Origin: Pedobacter faecalis
Lineage (GTDB): Bacteria > Bacteroidota > Bacteroidia > Sphingobacteriales > Sphingobacteriaceae
NCBI RefSeq assembly: GCF_030182585.1
Contig: NZ_JARXOW010000001.1
Span: 2,604,001 to 2,668,000, forward strand
Length of the DNA stretch: 64,000 nt
Direction: 5' to 3'
The position numbers were made by a program, and so were the translations under genes. This document shows, in pieces, positions 7,537 through 16,552 of this stretch. How positions within the stretch are numbered: the first letter of the stretch is position 1; each line of letters starts with the position of its first letter. A model generated the notes under the pieces. That model was not told where the DNA came from and did not search any database. It was given only the letters and a program-made list of their open reading frames with translations.

Positions 7537-10500
7537 ATGACCAAATTTAGCATGCTAACCTGTAGCGGGAATATAATTAAGCGGGCTTTTGTTGTTTTAT
7601 GCCTTGTTTGTCTTTCGGGCTTTGGCCATGCCCAATATCATTATTTCGAGCGGCTTCAGGCCGATGAAGGGCTGCAGCACAATTCCGTTACCGCAATTAC
7701 ACAGGATCGTAAGGGTTTTATCTGGGTTGGCACTAAGGGTGGACTGAGTAGGTTCGACGGTATTGCTTTCAGGAATTTCGTTATGCCTGATGAGCGGTCG
7801 GGCGCGAACTCGATCAGCGCTTTACACGAAGACCGCTCAGGCAGGTTATGGATCGGCACATTAGCGGGCCTTTTCATATTCGATCCGCTTAATGAAAAGA
7901 TTGAGCGGGCGGCTTTTCGGGCGATTACCATTACCAATATACAGTCTGACAGTGCGGATAATATTTGGATGGTAGCCGGCGGCAGGATACATTCTTATAG
8001 ATACCGCACAAAAAAGGACATCAACACGGGCGTGCTTGCATCGGCATTTGGTTTCGACGAGCGCGACGTTTTGTGGCTCGGTACGGCGAAAGGTAAACTA
8101 AAAACGCTTCGCATTAGCGGATCAAAGCTTTTCCGAACGGATATCGAAGCGCCCGGAGATCCACTCGCTTCAACACCTGTCACACGCATTCTTCCCGTAA
8201 AAGAGGGCCTGCTGATCGGCACGAGACGGGGCTTCTTTCGTTATAATGCAAAATCAGAGAAAATCCAGCCCTTGCTGACAAAAAATCCGGATGGTACACA
8301 TGTTTATGTAAGGGATATCAAGGTGATGTCTGACGGAAAATACTGGCTGGCAACCGAGTCGGGGATATTTATTTATGACGCCCTGAACCAAACGCATACA
8401 AATATCCGCAAGCGAGCAGGTGACCGGTATTCACTCAGTGATAATGCGGTCTACACGCTTTTCCAGGACCGGAGAAAGGGAATATGGGCAGGGACTTTTT
8501 TCGGAGGATTGAACTATTTGTCGAAAGAAAACAATGCATTCGAAAAGTTCTTTCCGCTGAGTTCAGCTAACTCGATCTCCGGAAATGCCATACGTGAAAT
8601 TTGCGAGGATCAAGACAATAATATCTGGATCGGGACGGAGGATGCTGGAATTAACAGGTTTGATCCGGCGACCGGCGAGTTTGCCCATATATCGAACGGG
8701 AAGCTGCCCTCAGACCTTTCTTATCCGAATATTCATGGTCTGCTGGCGGTAGATGACCGTATTTATGCTGGCCCGTTTTTGCAGGGACTTGAGGTGCTCG
8801 ACAGGCATTCGGGAAAGGTAGTTGAGCGGCATCCCATTGTACAGTATCCTGAAAACAGCTCGAACGCTTTCGTAATGTCGATCTTTAAGACTTCCACCGG
8901 CCGGATACTGGTAGGTACCACTGCTGCCGGAGTGTTTGAATACGACCGGACAAAGAAACGGCTGAGGCAGTTTCCACATATTCCTCATAAGTCTTTCGCT
9001 TTTGCGATCGCTGAAGACCATGCAGGCACCATCTATACGGGAAGCTATGCGAACGGCGTATTTTACTATAATCCACGTAGCGGAAAGCGGGGAAATATCA
9101 GTTTCAAGAAAAACAGCGACCTGTCACCCGGCGACGATATTGTTCATGGGATCTATGAAGACTCGAAACATAGCCTTTGGCTTTCCACGGAAGGCGGGGG
9201 ACTGATCAGGTTGTCGAAGGACCGGAAAACGTTCAGGCGGTTCTCAACTAGGTCTGGCTTTCCGACGAATAATATTTTCCGGGTGTTAGAAGACGGGAAA
9301 CAGAATCTTTGGATCAGCAGCTTGAAGGGGCTGATCTGCATGGATCTTAACACGGGGCAATTTCATGTGTACGGAAAATCCAATGGCTTGCTTACAGATC
9401 AGTTCAACTACAATTCTGCTTACAAAGATAAAGCAGGCAAGATGTACTTTGGTTCGGTTCAGGGAATGATTGCCTTTCACCCGGATTCCCTGAAGGTAAA
9501 GACGGCGGTTCCGCCGCTTTACATTACCTCATTACATGTTGGCGAAGGCAAAGCAGCCGACGAGCAGCATGACAAGCATTTTCAGAAGCCAGCAATCTAT
9601 TCAGATACGGTAGAGCTCACATACGATCAGTCGACTTTTGATATTGCCTTTGCTGCCCTGGATTATTCGGCAGCCGGTTTAATCCGGTATAAATATAAAA
9701 TGGAGGGCTTAAACGAAGATTGGACCTATATGAACAGCAACAGGAAGGCCTACTTCACGGACTTGTCTCCCGGCACCTACAAATTCATTGTTCAGGCCAA
9801 AAGCAATATCGGTCTCTGGGAAACGCCTGAACGTATTCTGACGATCAGAATCTCACCGCCTTTCTGGAAGAGCATCATCGCCTATGTATTGTATGGTCTG
9901 CTGGTCTGCGCCGTCATATATACGATCGTTTACTTTTATCATAAAAGTATCGAGAACAAAAACCGCCGAAGAAGGCAGCTTTTCGAACTCGAGAAGGAAA
10001 AAGAAGTATATCAGGCTAAAATTGAATTTTTTACGAGCATTGCCCATGAAATTCAAACACCGCTAACGCTGATAAAAGGGCCGGTTGACTGGGCGCTTAG
10101 TAAAATTGAAGACGTGCCTACGGTACGCAGAAACCTGAAACTGGTGAAGAAACATACCAACAGGCTGATCACACTCACCTCACAACTTCTTGATTTCCGG
10201 AAAACGGAATTGTACCAGTTCAGCCTGAATTTTGTCTCCGCAGATATCAATCAACTGGTGTTGGAACAAGTGAATTTGTTCTCTTCACAGCTCAAAGAGA
10301 GAAACCTGGTTGTCGAACTGGATCTGCCTGAGCGCCATATAAAAGCCTATGTCGACAAAGAAGCCTTTACCAAGATTATCAGCAACCTTATATCGAATGC
10401 GGGCAAATATGCCGAAAAACATATATATATCAGGCTTTTTACACCGGATGATACGACGGATGTTTTCAAGTTTCGGATAGAAAACGACGGTGATGTAATC

Positions 10501-10722
10501 CCGGAACGGTTCGGGCAAAAGATATTTGAGCCCTTTTACAGGATCAAGAACGAAAACAGTATTCATGGTACAGGCATAGGGCTTTCCCTCGCGAAATATT
10601 TAGCCGAACTTCACGAGGGCAATCTGATGTTCATTGTAAATGCTGAAATAAATATTTTTGAGCTGGCATTGCCTGTACACCAAAAAATTCAGTTTGATTT
10701 AGAACGTTTGAAAACACGATAA
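7537..10722 (+). CDS. Hybrid-two-component-type sensor kinase (Reg_prop/Y_Y_Y/HisKA/HATPase), lacking the regulator part
   Basis: A 1061-residue sensor with signal peptide, a long periplasmic beta-propeller of Reg_prop repeats (repeated motifs such as GFIWVGTKGGLSRFD and NIWIGTEDAGINRFDP, about residues 35-680), a Y_Y_Y domain (about 700-770), one transmembrane helix (about 777-799), HisKA with IAHEIQTPLTLI (H837) and HATPase_c with N954 and GTGIGLSLAKY (1011 onward). This is the sensor half of the hybrid two-component systems that Bacteroidota use to switch on polysaccharide utilisation genes by sensing oligosaccharides in the periplasm. In the classical form the receiver and AraC domains are on the same chain; here they are a separate gene one base downstream in another frame. 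Two sulfatases and a hydrolase follow, its likely targets. Confidence 0.93.
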   Translation: MTKFSMLTCSGNIIKRAFVVLCLVCLSGFGHAQYHYFERLQADEGLQHNSVTAITQDRKGFIWVGTKGGLSRFDGIAFRNFVMPDERSGANSISALHEDRSGRLWIGTLAGLFIFDPLNEKIERAAFRAITITNIQSDSADNIWMVAGGRIHSYRYRTKKDINTGVLASAFGFDERDVLWLGTAKGKLKTLRISGSKLFRTDIEAPGDPLASTPVTRILPVKEGLLIGTRRGFFRYNAKSEKIQPLLTKNPDGTHVYVRDIKVMSDGKYWLATESGIFIYDALNQTHTNIRKRAGDRYSLSDNAVYTLFQDRRKGIWAGTFFGGLNYLSKENNAFEKFFPLSSANSISGNAIREICEDQDNNIWIGTEDAGINRFDPATGEFAHISNGKLPSDLSYPNIHGLLAVDDRIYAGPFLQGLEVLDRHSGKVVERHPIVQYPENSSNAFVMSIFKTSTGRILVGTTAAGVFEYDRTKKRLRQFPHIPHKSFAFAIAEDHAGTIYTGSYANGVFYYNPRSGKRGNISFKKNSDLSPGDDIVHGIYEDSKHSLWLSTEGGGLIRLSKDRKTFRRFSTRSGFPTNNIFRVLEDGKQNLWISSLKGLICMDLNTGQFHVYGKSNGLLTDQFNYNSAYKDKAGKMYFGSVQGMIAFHPDSLKVKTAVPPLYITSLHVGEGKAADEQHDKHFQKPAIYSDTVELTYDQSTFDIAFAALDYSAAGLIRYKYKMEGLNEDWTYMNSNRKAYFTDLSPGTYKFIVQAKSNIGLWETPERILTIRISPPFWKSIIAYVLYGLLVCAVIYTIVYFYHKSIENKNRRRRQLFELEKEKEVYQAKIEFFTSIAHEIQTPLTLIKGPVDWALSKIEDVPTVRRNLKLVKKHTNRLITLTSQLLDFRKTELYQFSLNFVSADINQLVLEQVNLFSSQLKERNLVVELDLPERHIKAYVDKEAFTKIISNLISNAGKYAEKHIYIRLFTPDDTTDVFKFRIENDGDVIPERFGQKIFEPFYRIKNENSIHGTGIGLSLAKYLAELHEGNLMFIVNAEINIFELALPVHQKIQFDLERLKTR

Positions 10723-10723
10723 T

Positions 10724-11515
10724 ATGAATGAAACGATTCTGCTTGTAGATGACGAAACAGATTTACTGCAATTTCTCTCGGAGGTGCTTTCAGAGCAGTA
10801 TACGGTACTTACCGCGCCTGGAGGAAATCAGGCGCTGGCGCTTCTGGAGGAATATCCTGTTCATCTGGTGGTCAGCGACGTGATGATGCCGGGCATTGAC
10901 GGATTTGAATTATGTGCAGAAATCAAGTCGAACGTTGAATACTGCCACATTCCGGTAATTCTGCTCACAGCAAGGAATACAATTACGGCAAAAATTGAGG
11001 GACTTAAGCATGGTGCTGATGCTTACATTGAAAAACCTTTTTCTCATGACCTGGTAATGGTACAGATTGCTAACTTGCTAAAAAACCGGTCGAAGATCAG
11101 AGATCACGTTGTACATGATCCTTTCAGCCACATCAGTTTTGGAGAGCAGTCCAGGTCGGACGCACAATTTCTGAAAAAGCTTAACGAATACATCCAGCGC
11201 CACTTGGGCAACAGTGATTTCGACATCGATGACCTTGCGCAGCATATGCATATGAGTCGCCCAACGCTTTACCGGAAGATAAAGCATTTGCTGAATGTAC
11301 CGATCAAAGATATCGTTACTCAAGCCCGCTTAAAGAAGGCTGTTGAACTGATGGCCGAAAACAATCATAAAATTTTTGAAATCGCTGAGATTGTGGGTTA
11401 TAAGTCGCAGACGGTGTTCGGTAAGAATTTTCAGCGCCACTTTAATCAGTCGCCACTTGAGTATATTGCCGCCTTAAGGAACAGATCAAAATTGAGAAAC
11501 AACGGATTATCTTGA
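10724..11515 (+). CDS. Response regulator with AraC-type DNA-binding domain
   Basis: A 263-residue regulator with a receiver domain (residues 1-120; D8-D9 acidic pair, phospho-acceptor D52 in SDVMMPG, K104 in EKPF) and an AraC/HTH_18 domain (about 155-255, with MHMSRPTLYRKIKHL and EIVGYKSQTVFGKNFQRHF). It is the missing output half of the hybrid sensor encoded immediately upstream (TAA, one base, ATG, different frame), so the two almost certainly work as a pair. Probable targets are the sulfatase/glycoside hydrolase genes directly downstream. Confidence 0.93.
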   Translation: MNETILLVDDETDLLQFLSEVLSEQYTVLTAPGGNQALALLEEYPVHLVVSDVMMPGIDGFELCAEIKSNVEYCHIPVILLTARNTITAKIEGLKHGADAYIEKPFSHDLVMVQIANLLKNRSKIRDHVVHDPFSHISFGEQSRSDAQFLKKLNEYIQRHLGNSDFDIDDLAQHMHMSRPTLYRKIKHLLNVPIKDIVTQARLKKAVELMAENNHKIFEIAEIVGYKSQTVFGKNFQRHFNQSPLEYIAALRNRSKLRNNGLS

Positions 11516-11628
11516 GAGAGTCGGTTGGGGTTGATAATGAGATAAATAGGCTAAACAATGAATAAAATAGCTGTTCGATAGTGTTTTTATTTGTAGTAGC
11601 AATAGTGCTACTGACCGCATCCATACCC

Positions 11629-13011
11629 ATGAAGCACCTTACATATTTATTAGTTCTGCTCTTAACAATCTCAGCATCCTGTCTGTCGGTTGCACAATCA
11701 AAAAGTCAAAAACGGCCAAACGTGGTCATCATTATGGCCGATGATCTGGATACCCGGCAGTTAAGCTGCTACGGCGGGCAGAACATCCGTACGAAGTATA
11801 TCGACCAGCTTGCAGGCGAGGGGCTGCAGTTCAATAACATCTATGCTTCAAACGCCACCTGTGTTCCTACGCGGGCCTCTCTGTTCACCGGGCTGTACCC
11901 GATCAGGCATGGCTCCTTTCAAAACCATAAGCCCGTTCATCCTGGTATGAAAAGTATCGGGCATTATCTGGGTGCGGAAGGTTACAGGGTTGCCCTGACC
12001 GGAAAGGACCACAGTACCAGGCCGCGAACGGTGTTCCCATTCGATATTATAGCAGGCTTTCAGCCGAACTGTGTGGCGAGCACCGATGAGTATTCGCTGA
12101 TTGAGATTGAAAATTATATGAACACAGGCGATAAACCTTTTTGCCTGTTTATCATGAGCATAAACCCACATAAGCCATGGGATTTGGGCGACCCTACTGA
12201 ATTTGATGCGGACAAGCTGGTGTTGCCACCGTATATGGTCGACACCCGCGAAACACGGTCACAGTTTCGCAAATATCTGGCTGAAATCCGCAGGCTGGAC
12301 AACCAGGTGGGTGATGTGATGGAACTCCTCCGGAAAAGCGGACAGGATAAGAACACCGTGTTTATGTTTCTTGGCGAACAAGGCTCTCAGTTTCCCGGCG
12401 GCAAATGGACCTGCTGGGACGCAGGACAAAAAAGCTCCATGATTGTGCGCTGGCCTGGCGTAATAAAGCCCGGAAAGAAAACCGATGCGATTGTGCAGTA
12501 TGAAGATATTACGCCGACCATCATCGATATTGCCGGAGGCAGACCCGTAGACAGTCTTGATGGTAGGAGCTTTTTAAAAGTACTGAATGGCTCCTCCCAA
12601 GTGGCGCGGCCGTACGCTTTTGGGATGAACAATAACATACCTGAAGGTCCGCCTTATCCAAGCAGAAATGTTAGGGATGGTCGGTATAAGTTGATTTTAA
12701 ACCTGACACCGCAAAATACTTACTCCATTAAATGGTATAACAATCCAGGCGACTTAGGCGTGTGGAACTCCTGGCAGGAAAAGGCAAAGACGGATGAGAC
12801 GGCTAGTTTTTTAGCGAGCCGGTTGAGTAAAAGGCCGGCTGTGGAATTTTATAACACATCAAAGGACCCTTATGAGCTGAACAATCTGGCCGGCAATCCT
12901 GCTTATGCAAGGCAGATCAGCAAGTTTACCGGCGTGTTGAATGATTGGATGAAACAGCAAGGTGATGAAGGGGCGGCGGTGGACAGGGTTTACGTAAATA
13001 AAAAGAAATGA
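11629..13011 (+). CDS. Sulfatase, formylglycine-dependent (heparan N-sulfatase-like, S1_8 type)
   Basis: Exported sulfatase of 460 residues. A signal peptide covers about residues 1-23 (cleavage after SVAQ). The metal-binding Asp pair is D38-D39 (IIMADDLD), and the catalytic motif CVPTRASLFTG carries C78, to be converted to formylglycine. Further conserved blocks are GKDHSTRPR and SMIVRWPGVIKPGKK. The overall pattern is that of N-sulfoglucosamine sulfohydrolase-like (S1_8) enzymes acting on heparan or heparin fragments; this subgroup call is from memory of the pattern and less secure than sulfatase itself. The open frame extends upstream to a GTG at 11581, but the ATG at 11629 starts the signal peptide. 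The next sulfatase overlaps it by four bases (ATGA), indicating translational coupling. Confidence 0.9.
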   Translation: MKHLTYLLVLLLTISASCLSVAQSKSQKRPNVVIIMADDLDTRQLSCYGGQNIRTKYIDQLAGEGLQFNNIYASNATCVPTRASLFTGLYPIRHGSFQNHKPVHPGMKSIGHYLGAEGYRVALTGKDHSTRPRTVFPFDIIAGFQPNCVASTDEYSLIEIENYMNTGDKPFCLFIMSINPHKPWDLGDPTEFDADKLVLPPYMVDTRETRSQFRKYLAEIRRLDNQVGDVMELLRKSGQDKNTVFMFLGEQGSQFPGGKWTCWDAGQKSSMIVRWPGVIKPGKKTDAIVQYEDITPTIIDIAGGRPVDSLDGRSFLKVLNGSSQVARPYAFGMNNNIPEGPPYPSRNVRDGRYKLILNLTPQNTYSIKWYNNPGDLGVWNSWQEKAKTDETASFLASRLSKRPAVEFYNTSKDPYELNNLAGNPAYARQISKFTGVLNDWMKQQGDEGAAVDRVYVNKKK

Positions 13012-14375
13012 GACGGAATTTGATCAGCGTTTTTCTCGCTGCTGTGCTAGTGACGATCTTTTGTGCCAGCTATGCGCAAACGCGGAAGCCAAACATCATT
13101 GTTATTCTGACGGATGACATGGGTTTTAGTGATATAGGTGCATTTGGAGGTAGCTTTGTACCTACGCCAAATATTGATGCGCTTGCAAAGAACGGGCTGA
13201 AGCTGACCCAGTATTACAGTGCTGCACCGATTTGTTCTCCGTCCAGGGCGGGCATGCTCACGGGTATGTATCCGGGAAGATGGAACTTCACAACCTATCT
13301 GGACAATAAAAAGCACAACAGAGATGCGGAGCAGACCGATTTCCTTGACCCGGCAGCGCCATCGATGGGACGCGTGTTTCAGTCAGCCGGTTACGCTACT
13401 GGCCATTTTGGGAAATGGCATCTGGGCGGCGGCCGGGATGTGCGCAACGCGCCAGGATTTGAAGCCTATGGTTTCGATGCGCACATCAGTACATATGAAA
13501 GTCCCGATCCCGACCCGCTGATTACTGCCACCAACTGGATCTGGTCGGATAAGGACAGCATAAAACGGTGGGACAGAACCCGGTATTTTGTCGATCAAAC
13601 CTTGAAGTTTATGCAATCTAATAAAGGTAAGCCCTGCTTCGTTAACCTCTGGCCGGATGATGTGCATACGCCTTGGGTGCCACGCAGGGATGACAGCTAT
13701 ACCGGGAACTTTCCGATGGGTCATGAAGATGAGATGCCATTCAAACTGGTGCTTAAAGAGTTGGATGTACAAATTGGCCGGTTGGTGGCCGGTTTAAAGG
13801 AAATGGGCGAACTGGAGAATACGATCATCATCTTCACGAGTGATAACGGCGCATTGCCCAGTTTCCGGGGAAGTAGGAACGGCGGTCTGAGGGGCTCTAA
13901 ATTATCGCTTTATGAGGGGGGCACACGTATGCCCTTCATTATTAGCTGGCCGGGAAAAATCGCCGCGGGAAGGGCGGACAACCGCTCTGAAGTTAATGCG
14001 ATCGATTTGTTACCCTCTCTGGCTAAAATGGCTGGTGTGAAACTGCCCGCGAAATATGCCGGTGATGGCCTGGACCGCAGCGCTGTTTTTACCGGAGGGC
14101 CCTCGCTCCGCAACAGGCCTATGTTTTGGGAGTATGGGCGAAACGATATTGCCTACAGGTATCCGAAAGCTCCGCACAGGAGTCCGAATCTGGCCGTACG
14201 TTCAGGGGAGTGGAAACTGCTTATGAATAGTGACGGCTCTGATTTGCAGTTGTATAACATTGTTCAGGATAAAAATGAAACCACTAACCTTAGCGAAAAG
14301 AAGCCCCAAGTTGCGGGAAAGCTTAAAAAAGAACTCATGGCCTGGTGGAACAGTCTGCCTCGGTTAAACAAATAA
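13008..14375 (+). CDS. Sulfatase, formylglycine-dependent (arylsulfatase A-like)
   Basis: Second exported sulfatase, 455 residues, with a signal peptide (residues 1-23, ending SYAQ). Key features are the D36-D37 metal pair (LTDDMGFSDIG), the activation motif CSPSRAGMLTG with C76 as formylglycine site, GKWHLGG and the C-terminal metal site TSDNGALPS. It removes sulfate esters from carbohydrate; which position is not readable. Its ATG overlaps the stop of the preceding sulfatase in ATGA, so the two enzymes are made together and probably act in sequence on one sulfated glycan. A formylglycine-generating enzyme, needed for both, is not encoded in this window. Confidence 0.92.
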   Translation: MRRNLISVFLAAVLVTIFCASYAQTRKPNIIVILTDDMGFSDIGAFGGSFVPTPNIDALAKNGLKLTQYYSAAPICSPSRAGMLTGMYPGRWNFTTYLDNKKHNRDAEQTDFLDPAAPSMGRVFQSAGYATGHFGKWHLGGGRDVRNAPGFEAYGFDAHISTYESPDPDPLITATNWIWSDKDSIKRWDRTRYFVDQTLKFMQSNKGKPCFVNLWPDDVHTPWVPRRDDSYTGNFPMGHEDEMPFKLVLKELDVQIGRLVAGLKEMGELENTIIIFTSDNGALPSFRGSRNGGLRGSKLSLYEGGTRMPFIISWPGKIAAGRADNRSEVNAIDLLPSLAKMAGVKLPAKYAGDGLDRSAVFTGGPSLRNRPMFWEYGRNDIAYRYPKAPHRSPNLAVRSGEWKLLMNSDGSDLQLYNIVQDKNETTNLSEKKPQVAGKLKKELMAWWNSLPRLNK

Positions 14376-14388
14376 CAGAAATATACTT

Positions 14389-15585
14389 ATGAAATCTAAG
14401 ATCAAATTACTGGCAGTGCTGCTGCTTTGTACAATGGGCGCGCGTTCGCAGACGCCAGATTATTTGAAACCCGTAGCGGGACAATGGACCAAAGAAAAAG
14501 CAAATCAGTGGTACGCGGCACAACCCTGGCTGGTTGGCGCAAACTACTTGCCTGCGACGGCCATTAATCAAATTGAAATGTGGCAGGCTTCGACCTGGGA
14601 TCCGAAGACGATAGAGAAAGAATTCGGCTGGGCACAGCAGATTGGTATGAATACCATGCGCGTGTTTCTTCACGATATGGTTTGGGCTTCAGATAAAAAG
14701 GGGCTTTACAACCGTATGAATCAATTTCTAAATATTGCGCAGAAATACGGTATACGGCCATTCTTTGTGTTTTTTGATGATTGCCATTTTCCGAATCCCG
14801 CACTTGGTGTGCAGCCGCTGCCGGTTATTGGTTATCACAATTCGGGTTGGGTGAACTCCCCGGCGAGGGACTTGGCGGTGCGGTTTGCGGAAGGTAAGGC
14901 CAGTGCAAATGAGGTGGCGCAGTTGAAAGGCTACGTTCAGGAGACAATGAAGCATTTCAAAAACGACAAAAGGGTGCTCATGTGGGAGCTATACAACGAA
15001 CCGGGACGTGGTAACAATCTGGATGGTGCTGAAAAAGCCGCCGGCATTGGCGATCTGTCTAATAAACTCTTGTACGAATCCTGGAAATGGGCCAGGGAGA
15101 TAAACCCATCACAGCCCATAACCGGTACGGCCAAAGGCAGTCTGGGCGAGATGAACATCAAGATGAACCGGATTAACGCTGATGTTCTTTCTGTGCACAG
15201 CTATGAAAATGCAGAAGTTTTGGAGCGTGTGATTAAAAACTATCAGACTGAAGGCCGTCCGATTATCATGACGGAATGGCTGGCCCGTACCCAGGGAAGT
15301 ACTGTTGAAGACTGCCTGCCGATTTTGAAAAAGCATAACGTCGGCGCGGTTAACTGGGGTTTTGTGTCAGGCAAGAGCGCGACAGTGTGGCCGTGGACGA
15401 GCCGTCGCGAAAATGGCAAGAACATTAGTTTAAATGAGCGGCGGGCCGAGGGAAAAGTGCTGAAACCCGGAGAGCCTTTTCCGGAACCGGAATTGTGGTT
15501 TCATGATCTTTACCGTACAGACGGAACTCCTTTTAGCGAAAAGGAGATTAAGGTTTTTAAACAACTGACTTCTGAAAGAAAATAA
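14389..15585 (+). CDS. Clan GH-A glycoside hydrolase (GH5/cellulase-like)
   Basis: Secreted 398-residue (beta/alpha)8-barrel hydrolase with a signal peptide of about 20 residues (ending ARSQ). The two retaining catalytic glutamates of clan GH-A are visible: acid/base E204 in WELYNEPG and nucleophile E296 in IIMTEWLAR. Other barrel features are IGMNTMRVFLHDMVW and INADVLSVHSYE. Homologues are often annotated as cellulase-family or 1,4-beta-xylanase, but the linkage cannot be assigned. It lies 13 bases behind the second sulfatase, so it completes a three-enzyme operon under the upstream two-component system. Its stop codon is immediately adjacent to that of the convergent gene. Confidence 0.87.
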   Translation: MKSKIKLLAVLLLCTMGARSQTPDYLKPVAGQWTKEKANQWYAAQPWLVGANYLPATAINQIEMWQASTWDPKTIEKEFGWAQQIGMNTMRVFLHDMVWASDKKGLYNRMNQFLNIAQKYGIRPFFVFFDDCHFPNPALGVQPLPVIGYHNSGWVNSPARDLAVRFAEGKASANEVAQLKGYVQETMKHFKNDKRVLMWELYNEPGRGNNLDGAEKAAGIGDLSNKLLYESWKWAREINPSQPITGTAKGSLGEMNIKMNRINADVLSVHSYENAEVLERVIKNYQTEGRPIIMTEWLARTQGSTVEDCLPILKKHNVGAVNWGFVSGKSATVWPWTSRRENGKNISLNERRAEGKVLKPGEPFPEPELWFHDLYRTDGTPFSEKEIKVFKQLTSERK

Positions 15586-15996
15586 TCATTTAAGTACCAC
15601 CAGGGGCATGCTGTGGCTGGCTACATTCTTGTGGCTATCCGTTACATACAAGAAAAGCCGGTAGTGCCCCGCTTGTATGGGGACGTCAAGCATAATGTTT
15701 TGTAAAGCGCCGGTCACCATATCAGGTATGGGAACCGGCGCTCTTTTTTCTTTGTCGGCAGCGCTAAGTTCCTCTTCAGAGAACAATTTCCAACGGGCAG
15801 CAAGGCTGTCCTTCTCCGGATCGGAAACCGATAATTTGATAAGGTACTTCTCGCCAGGATTTAGGTAAACCGTAGCTGGCGACTTTTTGCCGTCAATCAT
15901 GATATAGTCTACCTGTGGCGCTTTATTTTTGGTCTGCCCCTTCGCCGCCAGGCCGTAGCCCAGCATTGCGGTCAGCAGAAATATATACGTTTTCAT
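15586..15996 (-). CDS. Exported stand-alone GH-type C-terminal beta-sandwich protein
   Basis: A 136-residue secreted protein: signal peptide (about residues 1-21, ending AAKGQ) followed by a single beta-sandwich domain. The pattern VYLNPGEKYLIKLSVSDPEKD, read as VYLNPGEKYLIKL then SVSDPEKDSLAARWK, and GHYRLFLYVTDSHKNVASHS closely resembles the C-terminal module appended to Bacteroidota GH2/GH5-type glycosidases. Here it stands alone with its own signal. It may be a carbohydrate-binding or inhibitor-like accessory protein, or the preserved remnant of a larger enzyme; no enzymatic residues are visible. I use the ATG at 15996, which starts the signal peptide. It converges with the GH-A gene with no base between the two stop codons. 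Confidence 0.7.
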   Translation of the reverse strand: MKTYIFLLTAMLGYGLAAKGQTKNKAPQVDYIMIDGKKSPATVYLNPGEKYLIKLSVSDPEKDSLAARWKLFSEEELSAADKEKRAPVPIPDMVTGALQNIMLDVPIQAGHYRLFLYVTDSHKNVASHSMPLVVLK

Positions 15997-16034
15997 TTGT
16001 GGTAATTGCATCCACTAAGATAACGCTTATTTTT

Positions 16035-16502
16035 CTATGCTGTTGCCTCTCGGGCTGGAACCTGGTATTTGCCTGGTTCCGGGCCGAAAGATTTGACGAT
16101 GCGGTTCCAGGTGTTTATTTGTGCCACAGCCAAGGTGATGTTGGCTATCTCGCTTTCCTCATAATGTCTCCGCAAGTTATCATGTATGTCGTCATTATGG
16201 TCGCCCGGAGGCATCAGTGTCAGACGTTCGGCAAACTCAAGTACAGCCTGCTCCTGCGGACTGTAGTAATTTGTTTCGCGCCATGCGGAAACGGAAATGA
16301 GCCTTAGGGGATCTTCTCCGGCTTGTATGGCTTCTTTGTAATGCATATCGAGGCAATAGGCGCAGCCGTTCAACTGCGAAACCCGCATACGCATCAGTTC
16401 GAGCATTTTAAAATCGAGGCCACATTTGTCGACATAGTTTTGTACCTGCATCAGTGATGCATAGAAACCTTTGGGCAAGGTGTTAAAAGATATACGTTCC
16501 AT
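16035..16502 (-). CDS. Carboxymuconolactone decarboxylase (CMD/AhpD-like) family protein
   Basis: A 155-residue cytoplasmic protein of the CMD family with the redox motif CAYCLDMH (C47, C50) and the downstream ETNYYSPQEQAVLEFAE typical of AhpD-like alkylhydroperoxidases. These proteins are thought to handle peroxides or small thiol-reactive compounds; the substrate is unknown. The gene directly follows the ECF41 sigma gene, with an ECF41-type promoter in the 50-base gap. ECF41 sigma factors are characteristically linked to CMD proteins, oxidoreductases or epimerases as their single main target, so this gene is the likely regulon. Confidence 0.9.
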   Translation of the reverse strand: MERISFNTLPKGFYASLMQVQNYVDKCGLDFKMLELMRMRVSQLNGCAYCLDMHYKEAIQAGEDPLRLISVSAWRETNYYSPQEQAVLEFAERLTLMPPGDHNDDIHDNLRRHYEESEIANITLAVAQINTWNRIVKSFGPEPGKYQVPAREATA

Positions 16503-16522
16503 AATCTATTTTTTGCCCTAAT

Positions 16523-16549
16523 GACAAACGGGAATCCGGAAACGTGACA
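16523..16549 (-). promoter_or_regulatory. Predicted ECF41-type promoter driving the CMD gene
   Basis: On the minus strand TGTCACG (16549-16543) is followed after exactly 16 bases by TGTC (16526-16523). The published ECF41 consensus is TGTCACA in the -35 region and CGTC in the -10 region, so there is one mismatch in each element. The site sits in the short gap between the ECF41 sigma gene and the CMD gene, about 20 bases before the CMD start codon, which is where an ECF41 target promoter is expected. Confidence 0.65.
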
Positions 16550-16552
16550 AGG

